NCBI RefSeq assembly: GCF_900112345.1
Contig: NZ_FOLB01000011.1
Coordinates: forward strand, 92,513 to 156,512
Source of the DNA: Nocardioides terrae
GTDB lineage: Bacteria; Actinomycetota; Actinomycetes; Propionibacteriales; Nocardioidaceae
DNA: 64,000 nt
Direction of reading: 5' to 3'
Of this stretch, positions 9,109 through 16,943 are shown piece by piece (the first letter of the stretch is position 1; every line of letters begins with the position of its first letter). A model generated the notes under the pieces. The model made no database searches and had not been told where the DNA came from. It saw only the letters and a program-made list of their open reading frames with translations. The position numbers were made by a program, and so were the translations under genes.

Positions 9109-11178
9109 ATGACGACCGACGAGACCACCGAGCAGCACCTCGAGCTGCCCGGGCTCGTCCGCGACAAGGTCGCCGAGGGCCGGGCCAAGGCGCGAGCGAC
9201 GCGGGCCCGCAAGCAGGCCGAGGCCGAGCCGGCCGCGCACCTCCCGGTGGCGCAGCTGCTGCTCGACCTCCAGCCCGCCCACCTCGACCGCACCTTCGAC
9301 TACACCGTCCCGGCCAGCATGGCCGAGACAGCCGTCCCCGGCGCGCGCGTCAAGGTCCGCTTCGCCGGCCAGGACGTCGACGGCTTCGTGCTGGCCCGCC
9401 TCGACGCCTCGGAGCACGAGGGGCGGCTCTCCCCGCTGAAGCGCGTGGTCAGCGCGGAGCCGGTCCTCAGCCCGGCGATCGCGGGCCTGGCCGCCGACCT
9501 CGCCACGCGCTACGCCGGCACCCGGTCGGACGTCCTGCGGCTGGCTGTGCCCCCGCGGCACGCGGCGGTGGAGAAGGAGGCCGCGCCCGCGCCCGTCCCG
9601 CCGGCGTGGTTCGAGCCGACCGCCGCGGCGACCGCGTGGGCCGGCCATCAACCGGGCGAGGCGTTCCTGCGCCATCTCGCCGCCGGCGGCTCACCCCGCG
9701 CGGTCTGGCACGCCGCGGCGGGCAGCGACTGGGCGGTCCTCCTGGCCCACGCCGTCGCGTCGGTGCGGGCGAGCGGCAGGGGAGCGATCGTCTGCGTCCC
9801 CGACGGGAAGGACGTGGCGCGGCTCGCGGCCGCCCTCGACGAGGTGCTCGGCGCCGGGCAGCACGTCGCGCTCACCGCCGACAGCGGCCCGGCCGCGCGC
9901 TACCGCTCCTTCCTGGCGGTCAGCCGGGGTGCGGTGCGCGTGGCGATCGGCACCCGGGCGGCAGCGTTCGCGCCGATCCACGACCTGGGCCTGGTCGCGG
10001 TGTGGGACGACGGCGACGACCTCCTGGCCGAGCCGCGAGCGCCCTACCCCCACGCCCGGGAGACGCTGCTGCTGCGGGCCGAGCGGGAGGACGCCGCCGC
10101 CCTGGTGGGCGGCTTCGCGCGCAGCGTCGAGGCCGAGCAGTTGCTCCGCTCGGGCTGGGCCCGGCAGATCGCGCCCACCCGCACCCTGGCCCGAGAGCGG
10201 GTCCTCGTCGGCATCACCGGAGCCAGCGACATCGAGCTCGACCGCGACCCGCTCACCCGTGCGTCCCGGGTGCCGCGCGAGGTCCACCAGGCGGTGCGAG
10301 CCGCCCTGACCGAGGGGCCCGTCCTGGTGCAGACGCCCCGGCGGGGCTACGCGGCGGCCCTCGCCTGCGAGCGCTGCCGCACGCCCGCGCGGTGCACCGT
10401 CTGCACGGGTCCGCTCCGGCTCACCGGCCCCGCGACGCCCCCGGCCTGCGCGTGGTGCGGCACGGTCGCCGACCACTGGGCCTGTCCGGTGTGCGACCAC
10501 CGCGGCCTGCGTGCCCCGGTCCTGGGCGACGCGCGCACGGCCGAGGAGCTCGGTCGGGCCTTCCCGGGCGTGCGGGTCGTCACCTCCAGCGGCGATCGGG
10601 TGCTGCCGGCGCTGCCGGCAGGTCCGGGCGGCCGGCCGACGATCGTCGTCGCCACACCGGGGGCCGAGCCGGTCGCGACGCCGGGCTACGCCGCCGTCGT
10701 ACTCCTCGACTCCTGGCTGCTGCTCGGCCGCCCCGACCTGCGCACCGAGGAGGAGGCGCTGCGGCGCTGGAGCAACGCGGTCGGGCTCGCCGCCCCCGGC
10801 GGGCGGGCCGTGGTCGTGGGCGACCCCGCCCACCCCGCCCTCCAAGCGCTCGTCCGGTGGGACCAGCCCGGCTTCGCTCGCCGAGAGGCCGAGCAGCGGG
10901 CCGAGGCACACCTCCCGCCGGCCTCGCGACTGGCCACGATCAGCGGTGACCCCGGGGCGCTCGACGACGCGCTCACCCTGCTGGCGGCGCCCACCGACGC
11001 CGAGGTGCTCGGACCCGTCGCGGTGGGCCCCCCTGATGCCGACCGTTGGCGCGCCGTCGTCCGCGTGCCGCGCGCCGAGGGCGTCGCGCTCTCCCGCGCG
11101 CTGCTGGAGCTGCAGCGACTGCGCTCCGCGCGCAAGCTCGACGCGGTCCGCGTCCAGGTCGATCCGCCGACGCTGTGA
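9109..11178 (+). CDS. priA: PriA-like primosomal protein N' lacking helicase motifs
   Basis: This is a replication-restart protein homologue, 689 residues. The N-terminal 3'-DNA-binding domain (LLDLQPAHLDRTFDYTVP) and the eight-cysteine zinc region (CERCRTPARCTVC, then CAWC and CPVC, about residues 420-465) are intact. The ATPase core is degenerate: the Walker A position reads HAAAGSDW instead of GxTGSGKT, and the DEEH box reads WDDGDD. Loss of these motifs is known for actinobacterial PriA, which is therefore thought not to be an active helicase. The ATG at 9109 is chosen over an upstream in-frame start because it has clean spacing from the protease gene. def follows 21 bp downstream with its own -10. 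Confidence 0.85.
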   Translation: MTTDETTEQHLELPGLVRDKVAEGRAKARATRARKQAEAEPAAHLPVAQLLLDLQPAHLDRTFDYTVPASMAETAVPGARVKVRFAGQDVDGFVLARLDASEHEGRLSPLKRVVSAEPVLSPAIAGLAADLATRYAGTRSDVLRLAVPPRHAAVEKEAAPAPVPPAWFEPTAAATAWAGHQPGEAFLRHLAAGGSPRAVWHAAAGSDWAVLLAHAVASVRASGRGAIVCVPDGKDVARLAAALDEVLGAGQHVALTADSGPAARYRSFLAVSRGAVRVAIGTRAAAFAPIHDLGLVAVWDDGDDLLAEPRAPYPHARETLLLRAEREDAAALVGGFARSVEAEQLLRSGWARQIAPTRTLARERVLVGITGASDIELDRDPLTRASRVPREVHQAVRAALTEGPVLVQTPRRGYAAALACERCRTPARCTVCTGPLRLTGPATPPACAWCGTVADHWACPVCDHRGLRAPVLGDARTAEELGRAFPGVRVVTSSGDRVLPALPAGPGGRPTIVVATPGAEPVATPGYAAVVLLDSWLLLGRPDLRTEEEALRRWSNAVGLAAPGGRAVVVGDPAHPALQALVRWDQPGFARREAEQRAEAHLPPASRLATISGDPGALDDALTLLAAPTDAEVLGPVAVGPPDADRWRAVVRVPRAEGVALSRALLELQRLRSARKLDAVRVQVDPPTL

Positions 11179-11186
11179 GCGTTCCC

Positions 11187-11199
11187 TAGACTGACGCTC
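11187..11199 (+). promoter_or_regulatory. -10 element of def, leaderless arrangement
   Basis: TAGACT (11187-11192) is followed by 7 nt and the ATG of def. No Shine-Dalgarno fits, so a leaderless mRNA is inferred. Confidence 0.5.
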
Positions 11200-11745
11200 A
11201 TGCCCATCCAGCCCATCCGTCTCTTCGGCGACCCCGTGCTGCGGGCCAAGGCCCAGCCGGTCACCGACTTCGACAAGGAGCTGCGACGGCTCGTCGAGGA
11301 CCTCACCGACACGATGCTCGAGGCGCCCGGCGCCGGGCTGGCCGCGCCGCAGATCGGGGTCGGGCTCCGCGTCTTCACGTGGTACGTCGACGGCGAGGCC
11401 GGCCACCTGGTCAACCCCGACCTCACCCTCTCCGACCAGATCCAGGACGGCGACGAGGGCTGCCTCTCGCTCCCCGGCCTGAAGTACGACTGCCGCCGCG
11501 CCCTCTCCGTCGTCGCGCGCGGCTTCAACATGTTCGGCGACCCGGTCCAGATCGAGGGCTCCGAGCTGCTCGCCCGAGCCATCCAGCACGAGACCGACCA
11601 CCTCGACGGCGTGCTCTTCATCGACCGGCTCGACGACGCCGCACGGAAGGCCGCGATGCGGGAGATCCGCGAGTCCGAGTGGTTCGGCCTGGACAAGCCG
11701 ACCGTCAAGGTCTCGCCGCACGCGACCCGCGGCTTCGCGCTCTGA
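11200..11745 (+). CDS. def: peptide deformylase
   Basis: The enzyme removes the N-formyl group from nascent proteins. All three metal-site motifs are present in the 181-residue product: [10 protein letters not shown] (motif 1), EGCLSLPG (motif 2, metal Cys) and QHETDHLDG (motif 3, HExxH plus His). Length and motif spacing are typical of actinobacterial deformylases. It starts at ATG 11200 behind a -10 only 7 nt away. fmt begins 13 bp after its stop, pairing formylation of initiator tRNA with deformylation of products. Confidence 0.97.
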   Translation: MPIQPIRLFGDPVLRAKAQPVTDFDKELRRLVEDLTDTMLEAPGAGLAAPQIGVGLRVFTWYVDGEAGHLVNPDLTLSDQIQDGDEGCLSLPGLKYDCRRALSVVARGFNMFGDPVQIEGSELLARAIQHETDHLDGVLFIDRLDDAARKAAMREIRESEWFGLDKPTVKVSPHATRGFAL

Positions 11746-11758
11746 TGGCGGCCCTCTG

Positions 11759-12682
11759 ATGCGGGTCGCCTTCGCCGGCACGCCCGAGGTGGCGCTGCCG
11801 TCCCTGAACGCGATCGCCGCGTCGCGCCACGAACTCGTCGCCGTGATCACCCGGCCCGACGCGCCGGCGGGCCGCGGCCGGCGCCTGGTCGCCAGCCCGG
11901 TCGCCCAGCGCGCCGAGGAGCTCGGCATCCCCGTGCTCAAACCCGATCACCCGCGCGACCCCGACTTCCAGGACGAGCTGAAGGCACTCGAGGTGGACTG
12001 CGTCGGCGTGGTCGCCTACGGCGCGCTCCTGCCCTCCAGCGCCCTCGACATCCCGACCCACGGGTGGGTCAACCTGCACTTCTCGCTGCTGCCCGAGTGG
12101 CGCGGCGCGGCGCCGGTCCAGCACGCGATCTGGGCCGGCGACGAGTTCAGCGGTGCGACCACGTTCCGGATCGTCCCGGCCCTCGACGCCGGCCCGACCT
12201 TCGGGGTGATGACCGAGCGGGTCCGTCCGACCGACACCGCGGGCGACCTGCTCGGCCGCCTCGCCGACGGGGGAGCGCAGCTGCTCGTCGCGACCCTCGA
12301 CGGCATCGAGGACGGCTCGCTGGAGGCGCGCGAGCAGCCGGCCGACGGGATCACCGTCGCGCCGAAGATCACCGTCGAGGACGCGCGGATCGACTGGTCC
12401 CGGCCCGCCGTCGCCATCGACCGGCAGATCCGCGCCTGCACGCCGGCGCCCGGCGCCTGGACACTCTTCGGCGGCGAGCGGTTCAAGATCGGGCCGGTCA
12501 CGGTCGTCGACGCCGACGTACCCGCCGGCGAGGTGCGCGCCACCAAGAGCGAGGTGCTGGTCGGCACCGCCGACGGGGCCGTGCGGCTCGGGCTCGTCAA
12601 GCCCACCGGGCGCAAGGAGATGCCGGCCGCCGACTGGGCCAGGGGTGTCACGCTCGCCGACGGGGCTACCTTCGGATCGTGA
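11759..12682 (+). CDS. fmt: methionyl-tRNA formyltransferase
   Basis: The enzyme formylates Met-tRNAfMet using 10-formyltetrahydrofolate. The 307-residue product has the N-terminal GART-type Rossmann domain ([16 protein letters not shown], then the active-site [15 protein letters not shown] with its conserved His) and the C-terminal OB-fold tRNA-binding domain. It is the middle gene of def-fmt-mmcQ-rsmB; its TGA is inside the GTGA overlap with the next gene. A weak upstream region (CTCTG) precedes the ATG, so translation may be coupled to def. Confidence 0.97.
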   Translation: MRVAFAGTPEVALPSLNAIAASRHELVAVITRPDAPAGRGRRLVASPVAQRAEELGIPVLKPDHPRDPDFQDELKALEVDCVGVVAYGALLPSSALDIPTHGWVNLHFSLLPEWRGAAPVQHAIWAGDEFSGATTFRIVPALDAGPTFGVMTERVRPTDTAGDLLGRLADGGAQLLVATLDGIEDGSLEAREQPADGITVAPKITVEDARIDWSRPAVAIDRQIRACTPAPGAWTLFGGERFKIGPVTVVDADVPAGEVRATKSEVLVGTADGAVRLGLVKPTGRKEMPAADWARGVTLADGATFGS

Positions 12683-13089
12683 GCAGACCCGCCACCCCCG
12701 ACGACATCGGCCGGATCTGCCTGTCGCTGCCGGAGGTCGAGCTCGGCGTCAGCTGGGGCGACCGGCCGACCTACAAGGTCCCGCGCGGCGGCAAGGGCCG
12801 CGGCTTCGTCCTCCACCGCGCGCCGCACAAGACGGCGATCGACCCCGCGACGGGCGAGATGTACGACGACCTCCTGGTCATCCGCACGCCGAACGAAGCC
12901 GACAAGCTGGCGCTGGTGGCCGACGAGAACCTGCCGTTCTTCACGATCGACCACTTCAACGGCTACAACGCCGTCCTGGTCCAGGAGTCGCGGCTCGACG
13001 AGATCACCGAGGACGAGCTGCGCGAGGTCATCGAGGACGCCTGGCGCGCCGTCGCCCCGAAGAAGCTGCTCGAGGAGCTCGATGACTGA
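12679..13089 (+). CDS. MmcQ/YjbR family protein
   Basis: This is a 136-residue protein of the MmcQ/YjbR-like fold, seen from the N-terminal [20 protein letters not shown], the central DDLLVIRT and [15 protein letters not shown] strands, and the C-terminal helix ending in [10 protein letters not shown]. The fold is double-wing-like and proposed to bind DNA, but the biological role is unknown. It starts with GTG in a 4-bp overlap with fmt, and its end overlaps rsmB by 8 bp. The open frame extends into fmt but the motif start fixes position 12679. It probably rides on the fmt-rsmB transcript. Confidence 0.85.
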   Translation: MSRPATPDDIGRICLSLPEVELGVSWGDRPTYKVPRGGKGRGFVLHRAPHKTAIDPATGEMYDDLLVIRTPNEADKLALVADENLPFFTIDHFNGYNAVLVQESRLDEITEDELREVIEDAWRAVAPKKLLEELDD

Positions 13090-14473
13090 CCCCCGCAGGC
13101 ACCGGCGAGCCGGCGGCCGGCCGCCGGGCCGCAAGGGCGGGCGGGCTCCGCTGGACCCGGCCCGGTTGGCCGCCTACGACGTGCTGCGCTCGGTCCGGGT
13201 GGACAACGCCTACGCCAACCTGGTGCTGCCGCACGCCCTACGCACCCACGGCCTGACCGGCCGTGACGCCGCGTTCGCGACGGAGCTGGCCGCGGGGACG
13301 TTGCGGCAGCAGGGGACCTACGACGCCGTGCTCGCCGCCTGCATCGACCGACCGCTGGCCAAGGTCGAGGCGAAGGTGCTCGACGCGCTGCGCCTGGGCA
13401 GCCACCAGCTGCTCGCGATGCGGGTGCCCGACCATGCCGCGATCAGCACGACGGTGGACCTGGTGAAGGCGAAGGTCGGCGTCGGAGCCGGGTCGTTCAC
13501 CAACGCCGTCCTGCGCCGGGTGTCGCGCCAGCCGCTCGCCGACTGGGTCGTGTCGCTGTCGACCGGTGACGACCACGACCACCTGTCCCTGGCCCACTCC
13601 CATCCGCGCTGGATCGTCGACCGGCTCGCCGAGGCGGTGGGCGAGAGCGAGCTCGACGCCCTGCTCGCCGCCGACAACGCCCCGCCTCGGGTCGTCGTGG
13701 TCGCCCGTCCCGGTCGTGCGGCCCGCGAGGAGATCCCCGGCGAGCCCACCAGGTTCAGCCCCTACGGCGTCGAGCTGGCCGGCGGCAGCCCCGCCGAGGT
13801 GCCCGCCGTCACCGACGGTCGCGCGGGCGTCCAGGACGAAGGCTCACAGCTCGTGGCGCTCGCGACGGCTGACGCTCCGGTCACTGGCTCCGACCGGCTC
13901 TGGCTCGACCTGTGCGCCGGCCCGGGCGGGAAGTCGGCGCTGCTCGCCGCGATCGCGGCCGAGCGCGGAGCTCTCCTGGTGGCCAACGAGGCGCAGCCGC
14001 ACCGGGCCGGACTGGTCCGCCAGAACCTGCGCGGAGCCACCGGGGTCGCGGGCGTCGTCGCCGGCGACGGCACCCGGCCGTCGTACCGACCCTCGACCTT
14101 CGACCGCGTCCTCGTCGACGCTCCCTGCACCGGCCTGGGGGCCCTGCGCCGCCGCCCGGAGGCGCGCTGGCGACGGAAGCCCGCCGACCTCGACGCCCTG
14201 GTTCCGCTGCAGCGCGGGCTGCTGGCCGGCGCCCTGGAGCTGGTGCGTCCCGGCGGGGTCGTGCTCTATGCGACCTGCTCGCCGGTCCTCGCCGAGACCA
14301 GGGGCGTGGTCGAGGCGGTCCTGGCCGAGCACCCGGAGGTCCGGCTCGAGCCGGTGAGCGGCGCCGTGGCCACCGTGCCCGACGCCGACGGTCCGCTGCC
14401 CGGCACCGTGCAGCTCTGGCCGCACCGGCACGGGACCGACGCAATGTTCATGGCGCTGCTGCGGCGGAGCTGA
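13082..14473 (+). CDS. rsmB: 16S rRNA m5C967 methyltransferase
   Basis: RsmB methylates C967 of 16S rRNA with SAM. The 463-residue protein has a basic N-terminal tail (residues 1-20), a NusB-like RNA-binding domain (ARLAAYDVLRSV through about residue 150), and a Rossmann methyltransferase domain with DLCAGPGGKSALLA (SAM site), DAPCTGLGALRRRPEARW (motif IV Pro-Cys) and YATCSP (motif VI catalytic Cys). Its TGA abuts the stop of the convergent gene in the palindrome TGATCA. It ends the def-fmt operon; in many relatives rpe follows directly, but here about 5 kb of accessory genes intervene. Confidence 0.95.
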   Translation: MTDPRRHRRAGGRPPGRKGGRAPLDPARLAAYDVLRSVRVDNAYANLVLPHALRTHGLTGRDAAFATELAAGTLRQQGTYDAVLAACIDRPLAKVEAKVLDALRLGSHQLLAMRVPDHAAISTTVDLVKAKVGVGAGSFTNAVLRRVSRQPLADWVVSLSTGDDHDHLSLAHSHPRWIVDRLAEAVGESELDALLAADNAPPRVVVVARPGRAAREEIPGEPTRFSPYGVELAGGSPAEVPAVTDGRAGVQDEGSQLVALATADAPVTGSDRLWLDLCAGPGGKSALLAAIAAERGALLVANEAQPHRAGLVRQNLRGATGVAGVVAGDGTRPSYRPSTFDRVLVDAPCTGLGALRRRPEARWRRKPADLDALVPLQRGLLAGALELVRPGGVVLYATCSPVLAETRGVVEAVLAEHPEVRLEPVSGAVATVPDADGPLPGTVQLWPHRHGTDAMFMALLRRS

Positions 14474-15235
14474 TCACCGCCAGGCGAGCGCCCCCGCCAG
14501 CGCGTCGATGGCCTGCTGGCTGGTGCCGATGGCCATGGGCTGGATCGTCAGGAAGAGGTCGCCGTGGACCGGGCCGACGTAGGTGTGTGCCTTCGCGCCG
14601 GGCACATCGGCCCGCGCCGGGTCTGCGAACCCGGCGTGCTCGGAGGCGGGGCGCCAGTTCACCGTCACCATCGCTCCGCCGGTGCTGCAGATCCCCTTCT
14701 CGTCCGCGACGAACCACTGGCAGAACCAGCCCTTCGCGCTGACCGTGACCGGCGGCTGCCCGGTGGGCCCGGTCGTGTCCTCCCAGACGATGGGCGTGTG
14801 CGGATAGCGGGCGACGTCATCACTCAGCCGCTCGGAGTCCATCGACCTGACCAGGATGACGCTGGTCGCGCGCCGCACGACGACCGTCCCGGTGTCATCG
14901 CCGCCGAAGTCGATCGTCTCGCCTACGGCGAGGCCGTCCGCGTTCCTCGGCACCTCCGGCGTGGCAGCCGTCGACACCGCGGTGGCCGTGGGCTCCGATG
15001 CGATGGGGACGGAGGGGTCCACGGACCGCGTCTGGCCGCCGCCGGCGATCTGCGTCGCGACGACGGCGACGGCCGCCACCGCGAGCGCGCTGGCGAGTGA
15101 GACACCGGCGGTGCGGCGCCGGCGGATCCGGGTGCCGGCCCGCGTGGAGGCGGCGACGAGCCGGTCGAGGTCGGGGTGGACGTCGGCGACGCGGTCGCGC
15201 AGCGCCGTACCGATGTGGGCGTCGAAGTCGTTCAT
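14474..15235 (-). CDS. single-span membrane protein, probable partner of the ECF sigma factor
   Basis: This 253-residue protein begins with a cytosolic N-terminal region (about residues 1-40, MNDFDAHIGTALRDRV and a basic RIRRRR patch), then one membrane segment (about 43-62), then an extracellular Thr/Ser/Pro-rich linker and a globular domain with a CQWF and a later GICSTGG cysteine. The topology matches anti-sigma factors, and its ATG overlaps the sigma gene's TGA by 4 bp (ATGA), so co-translation is likely. No zinc-binding HxxxCxxC anti-sigma motif is seen, so the anti-sigma role is an inference from context only. Confidence 0.6.
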   Translation of the reverse strand: MNDFDAHIGTALRDRVADVHPDLDRLVAASTRAGTRIRRRRTAGVSLASALAVAAVAVVATQIAGGGQTRSVDPSVPIASEPTATAVSTAATPEVPRNADGLAVGETIDFGGDDTGTVVVRRATSVILVRSMDSERLSDDVARYPHTPIVWEDTTGPTGQPPVTVSAKGWFCQWFVADEKGICSTGGAMVTVNWRPASEHAGFADPARADVPGAKAHTYVGPVHGDLFLTIQPMAIGTSQQAIDALAGALAWR

Positions 15236-15777
15236 GAGCGGGTCCTGTCGGAGAGTGGGTCGAGGAGGGGGCGCAGCCGCTGCAGCGCGCGGCGGGCCCG
15301 GGTGCGGACGGCGGTCTCCGTCATCCCGAGGTCGATCGCCACGTCGGCGGTGCTGCGGTCCTCCCAGTAGCGCAGCACCACGACCGCCCGGTCCGTCGCG
15401 GACAGGACGGCGAGGGCAGCGAGCAGGTCGAGCCGAGTCTCGTGGTCGACGCCAGGAGCCGCGATCTCCCGGCCGACGGTCAGGTCGACCGGCTTCTCGC
15501 TGTTGCGCCGCAGCCGGCGGTGGGAGAGGAACGTGTTGAGCAGCGTCGTCCGTGCATACGCGAGCGGGTTGTCGGCCGCGCTCACCCGGCGCCACGACGC
15601 GAACACCTTGGCGTACGTCGCCTGGGTGAGGTCCTCCGCGAGGTGGTGGTCGCCGGTCAGGAGCAGCGCCGCCCGATGCAGCTGGGTGCCCGTGGCCCGC
15701 ACGAAGTCGGCGAACTCGTCCTGGTTCGTCTTCACGTCACCCTTGACGCCTCGGCCCCGACGCCGCGTTGCACTCAT
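15232..15777 (-). CDS. ECF sigma factor, SigE-like family
   Basis: This is a small alternative sigma factor, 181 residues from the ATG at 15777. Region 2 is seen at FVRATGTQLHRAALLLTGDHHLAEDLTQATYAKVFASWRR-type sequence (about residues 25-65), and region 4 with its helix-turn-helix at STADVAIDLGMTETAVRTRARRAL near the C-terminus. An alternative in-frame GTG at 15735 has AAGGG close upstream and would give 167 residues, nearer the usual family length, so the true start is uncertain. It is followed by a membrane protein in a 4-bp overlap and preceded by a possible 22-codon ORF whose stop overlaps the ATG at 15777. The stimulus is not evident. Confidence 0.85.
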   Translation of the reverse strand: MSATRRRGRGVKGDVKTNQDEFADFVRATGTQLHRAALLLTGDHHLAEDLTQATYAKVFASWRRVSAADNPLAYARTTLLNTFLSHRRLRRNSEKPVDLTVGREIAAPGVDHETRLDLLAALAVLSATDRAVVVLRYWEDRSTADVAIDLGMTETAVRTRARRALQRLRPLLDPLSDRTRS

Positions 15778-15842
15778 TCGACGACGTGCCTCAGGTAGCG
15801 GCGCGGGTCGGCCAGGTAGGCGCGCCAGTGGTCGAAGTCCAC
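15774..15842 (-). CDS. possible 22-residue leader ORF coupled to the ECF sigma gene
   Basis: On the - strand a GTG at 15842 opens a frame reading (M)DFDHWRAYLADPRRYLRHVV plus a final Glu, ending in a TGA that overlaps the sigma-factor ATG (ATGA). TAGGGT (15849-15854, - strand) lies 6 nt before the GTG, matching the leaderless pattern of other genes here. If translated, it would deliver ribosomes to the sigma start, which has no Shine-Dalgarno of its own. It could equally be a chance frame; the Asp/Trp/Arg/Tyr composition is the only hint of coding. Confidence 0.35.
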   Translation of the reverse strand: MDFDHWRAYLADPRRYLRHVVE

Positions 15843-15905
15843 GGGTCGACCCTAGGCGAACCGCGAGGACCCCGGAGGAAGCCGGGCTGGGGCCCCCGGA
15901 CCTAC

Positions 15906-15918
15906 TAGGGTCGTCCTC
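15906..15918 (+). promoter_or_regulatory. -10 element of the LigD-polymerase gene, leaderless arrangement
   Basis: TAGGGT (15906-15911) then 7 nt then ATG at 15919. A second TAGGGT on the other strand (15849-15854) serves the divergent sigma region, so the 60 bp between carries two back-to-back promoters. Confidence 0.5.
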
Positions 15919-16884
15919 ATGGCGAGCCCCTTCGTCGAGATCGAGGTCGACGACCGCGTCGTCAAGGTCACCAACCCTGAGCGCGTCTACTTCCCGAAGC
16001 TCGGCCTCACCAAGCTGGACCTCGTCGACTACTACCTCGCGGTGGGGCCGGGCATCGTCAACGCGCTCTTCGAGCGCCCCTGCATGCTGCACCGCTTCCC
16101 GAAGGGGCTGACCGGCGAGCCGGGGGAGAAGGTCCACCAGAAGCGGCTCCCGGCCGGCGCCCCCGACTGGGTGGAGACCGTGCAGCTCTTCTTCCCGCGC
16201 TGGAAGCGGACCGCCGACGAGCTGTGCGTCACCGAGCTCGGCGCCGTCGTCTGGGCGGTGCAGATGTCGACCGTGGAGTTCCACCCGTGGAACAGCCGCC
16301 GGGAGGACACCGAGAAGCCCGACGAGTGGCGCATCGACCTCGACCCCGGCCCCGACTGCCCCTGGGAGACCGTGCAGCGCGTCGCGGGCGTGGTCCACGA
16401 GGTGCTCGACGACGTCGGCGCGGTCGGCTATCCCAAGACCAGCGGCGGCAAGGGGCTGCACGTCTACGTCCGGATCCCGCCCGCCCACGGCTTCCAGGAG
16501 GTACGCCGGGCCGCGCTCGCCTTCGCCCGCGAGGTCGAGCGCCGGGCACCGCAGGACGTCACCACCGCCTGGTGGCGCAAGGATCGAGACCCGGCCCAGC
16601 TGTTCGTGGACTACAACCAGAACACCCGTGACCACACCATCGCGGCGGCGTACTCCGTCCGAGGCGTCCCGGAGGCACGGGTCTCGACACCCGTCACCTG
16701 GGACGAGGTGCCCGACGTCCACCCGGGCGACTTCACGGTCCGGACCGTCCCGGCGCGGTTCGAGAGGATCGGCGACCTGCACCACGACATCGACGAGCAC
16801 GTCTTCGACATCGCTCCGATCCTGGAGTGGGCCGAGCGCGACGAGAAGGCCGGGCAGGAGATCCCGCCCGAGCCGGAGAGCTGA
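15919..16884 (+). CDS. stand-alone LigD-type primase/polymerase domain protein
   Basis: This 321-residue protein is the AEP-family polymerase domain of bacterial non-homologous end joining. It begins with VKVTNPERVYFPKLGLTKLDLVDYY, has the catalytic metal motif in WRIDLDPGP (DxD) near residue 140, and TSGGKGLHVYV, the second family motif, near residue 175. The ligase and nuclease domains of full LigD are absent, and no ku or ligD gene lies nearby. In family terms it can add nucleotides, with a preference for ribonucleotides, to DNA ends. It is separated from a RecQ-type helicase by only 59 bp, so a DNA-repair pair is plausible. Confidence 0.88.
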   Translation: MASPFVEIEVDDRVVKVTNPERVYFPKLGLTKLDLVDYYLAVGPGIVNALFERPCMLHRFPKGLTGEPGEKVHQKRLPAGAPDWVETVQLFFPRWKRTADELCVTELGAVVWAVQMSTVEFHPWNSRREDTEKPDEWRIDLDPGPDCPWETVQRVAGVVHEVLDDVGAVGYPKTSGGKGLHVYVRIPPAHGFQEVRRAALAFAREVERRAPQDVTTAWWRKDRDPAQLFVDYNQNTRDHTIAAAYSVRGVPEARVSTPVTWDEVPDVHPGDFTVRTVPARFERIGDLHHDIDEHVFDIAPILEWAERDEKAGQEIPPEPES

Positions 16885-16943
16885 CCGAGAGCTGACCGGG
16901 GACGGACCGGCATGCGGCGGGGCCGCTGTGGTCACCGACGCCG

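Noticed and set aside
9691..11940. 749-codon - strand open frame opposite priA and def
   Set aside because: Antisense shadow of conserved genes; no motifs.
16674..16700. possible further repeat copy (GGGTCTCGACACCCGTC) in the LigD-polymerase gene
   Set aside because: Matches only the GTCTCGAC core and encodes a position where family members have similar residues, so it is probably ordinary coding sequence.
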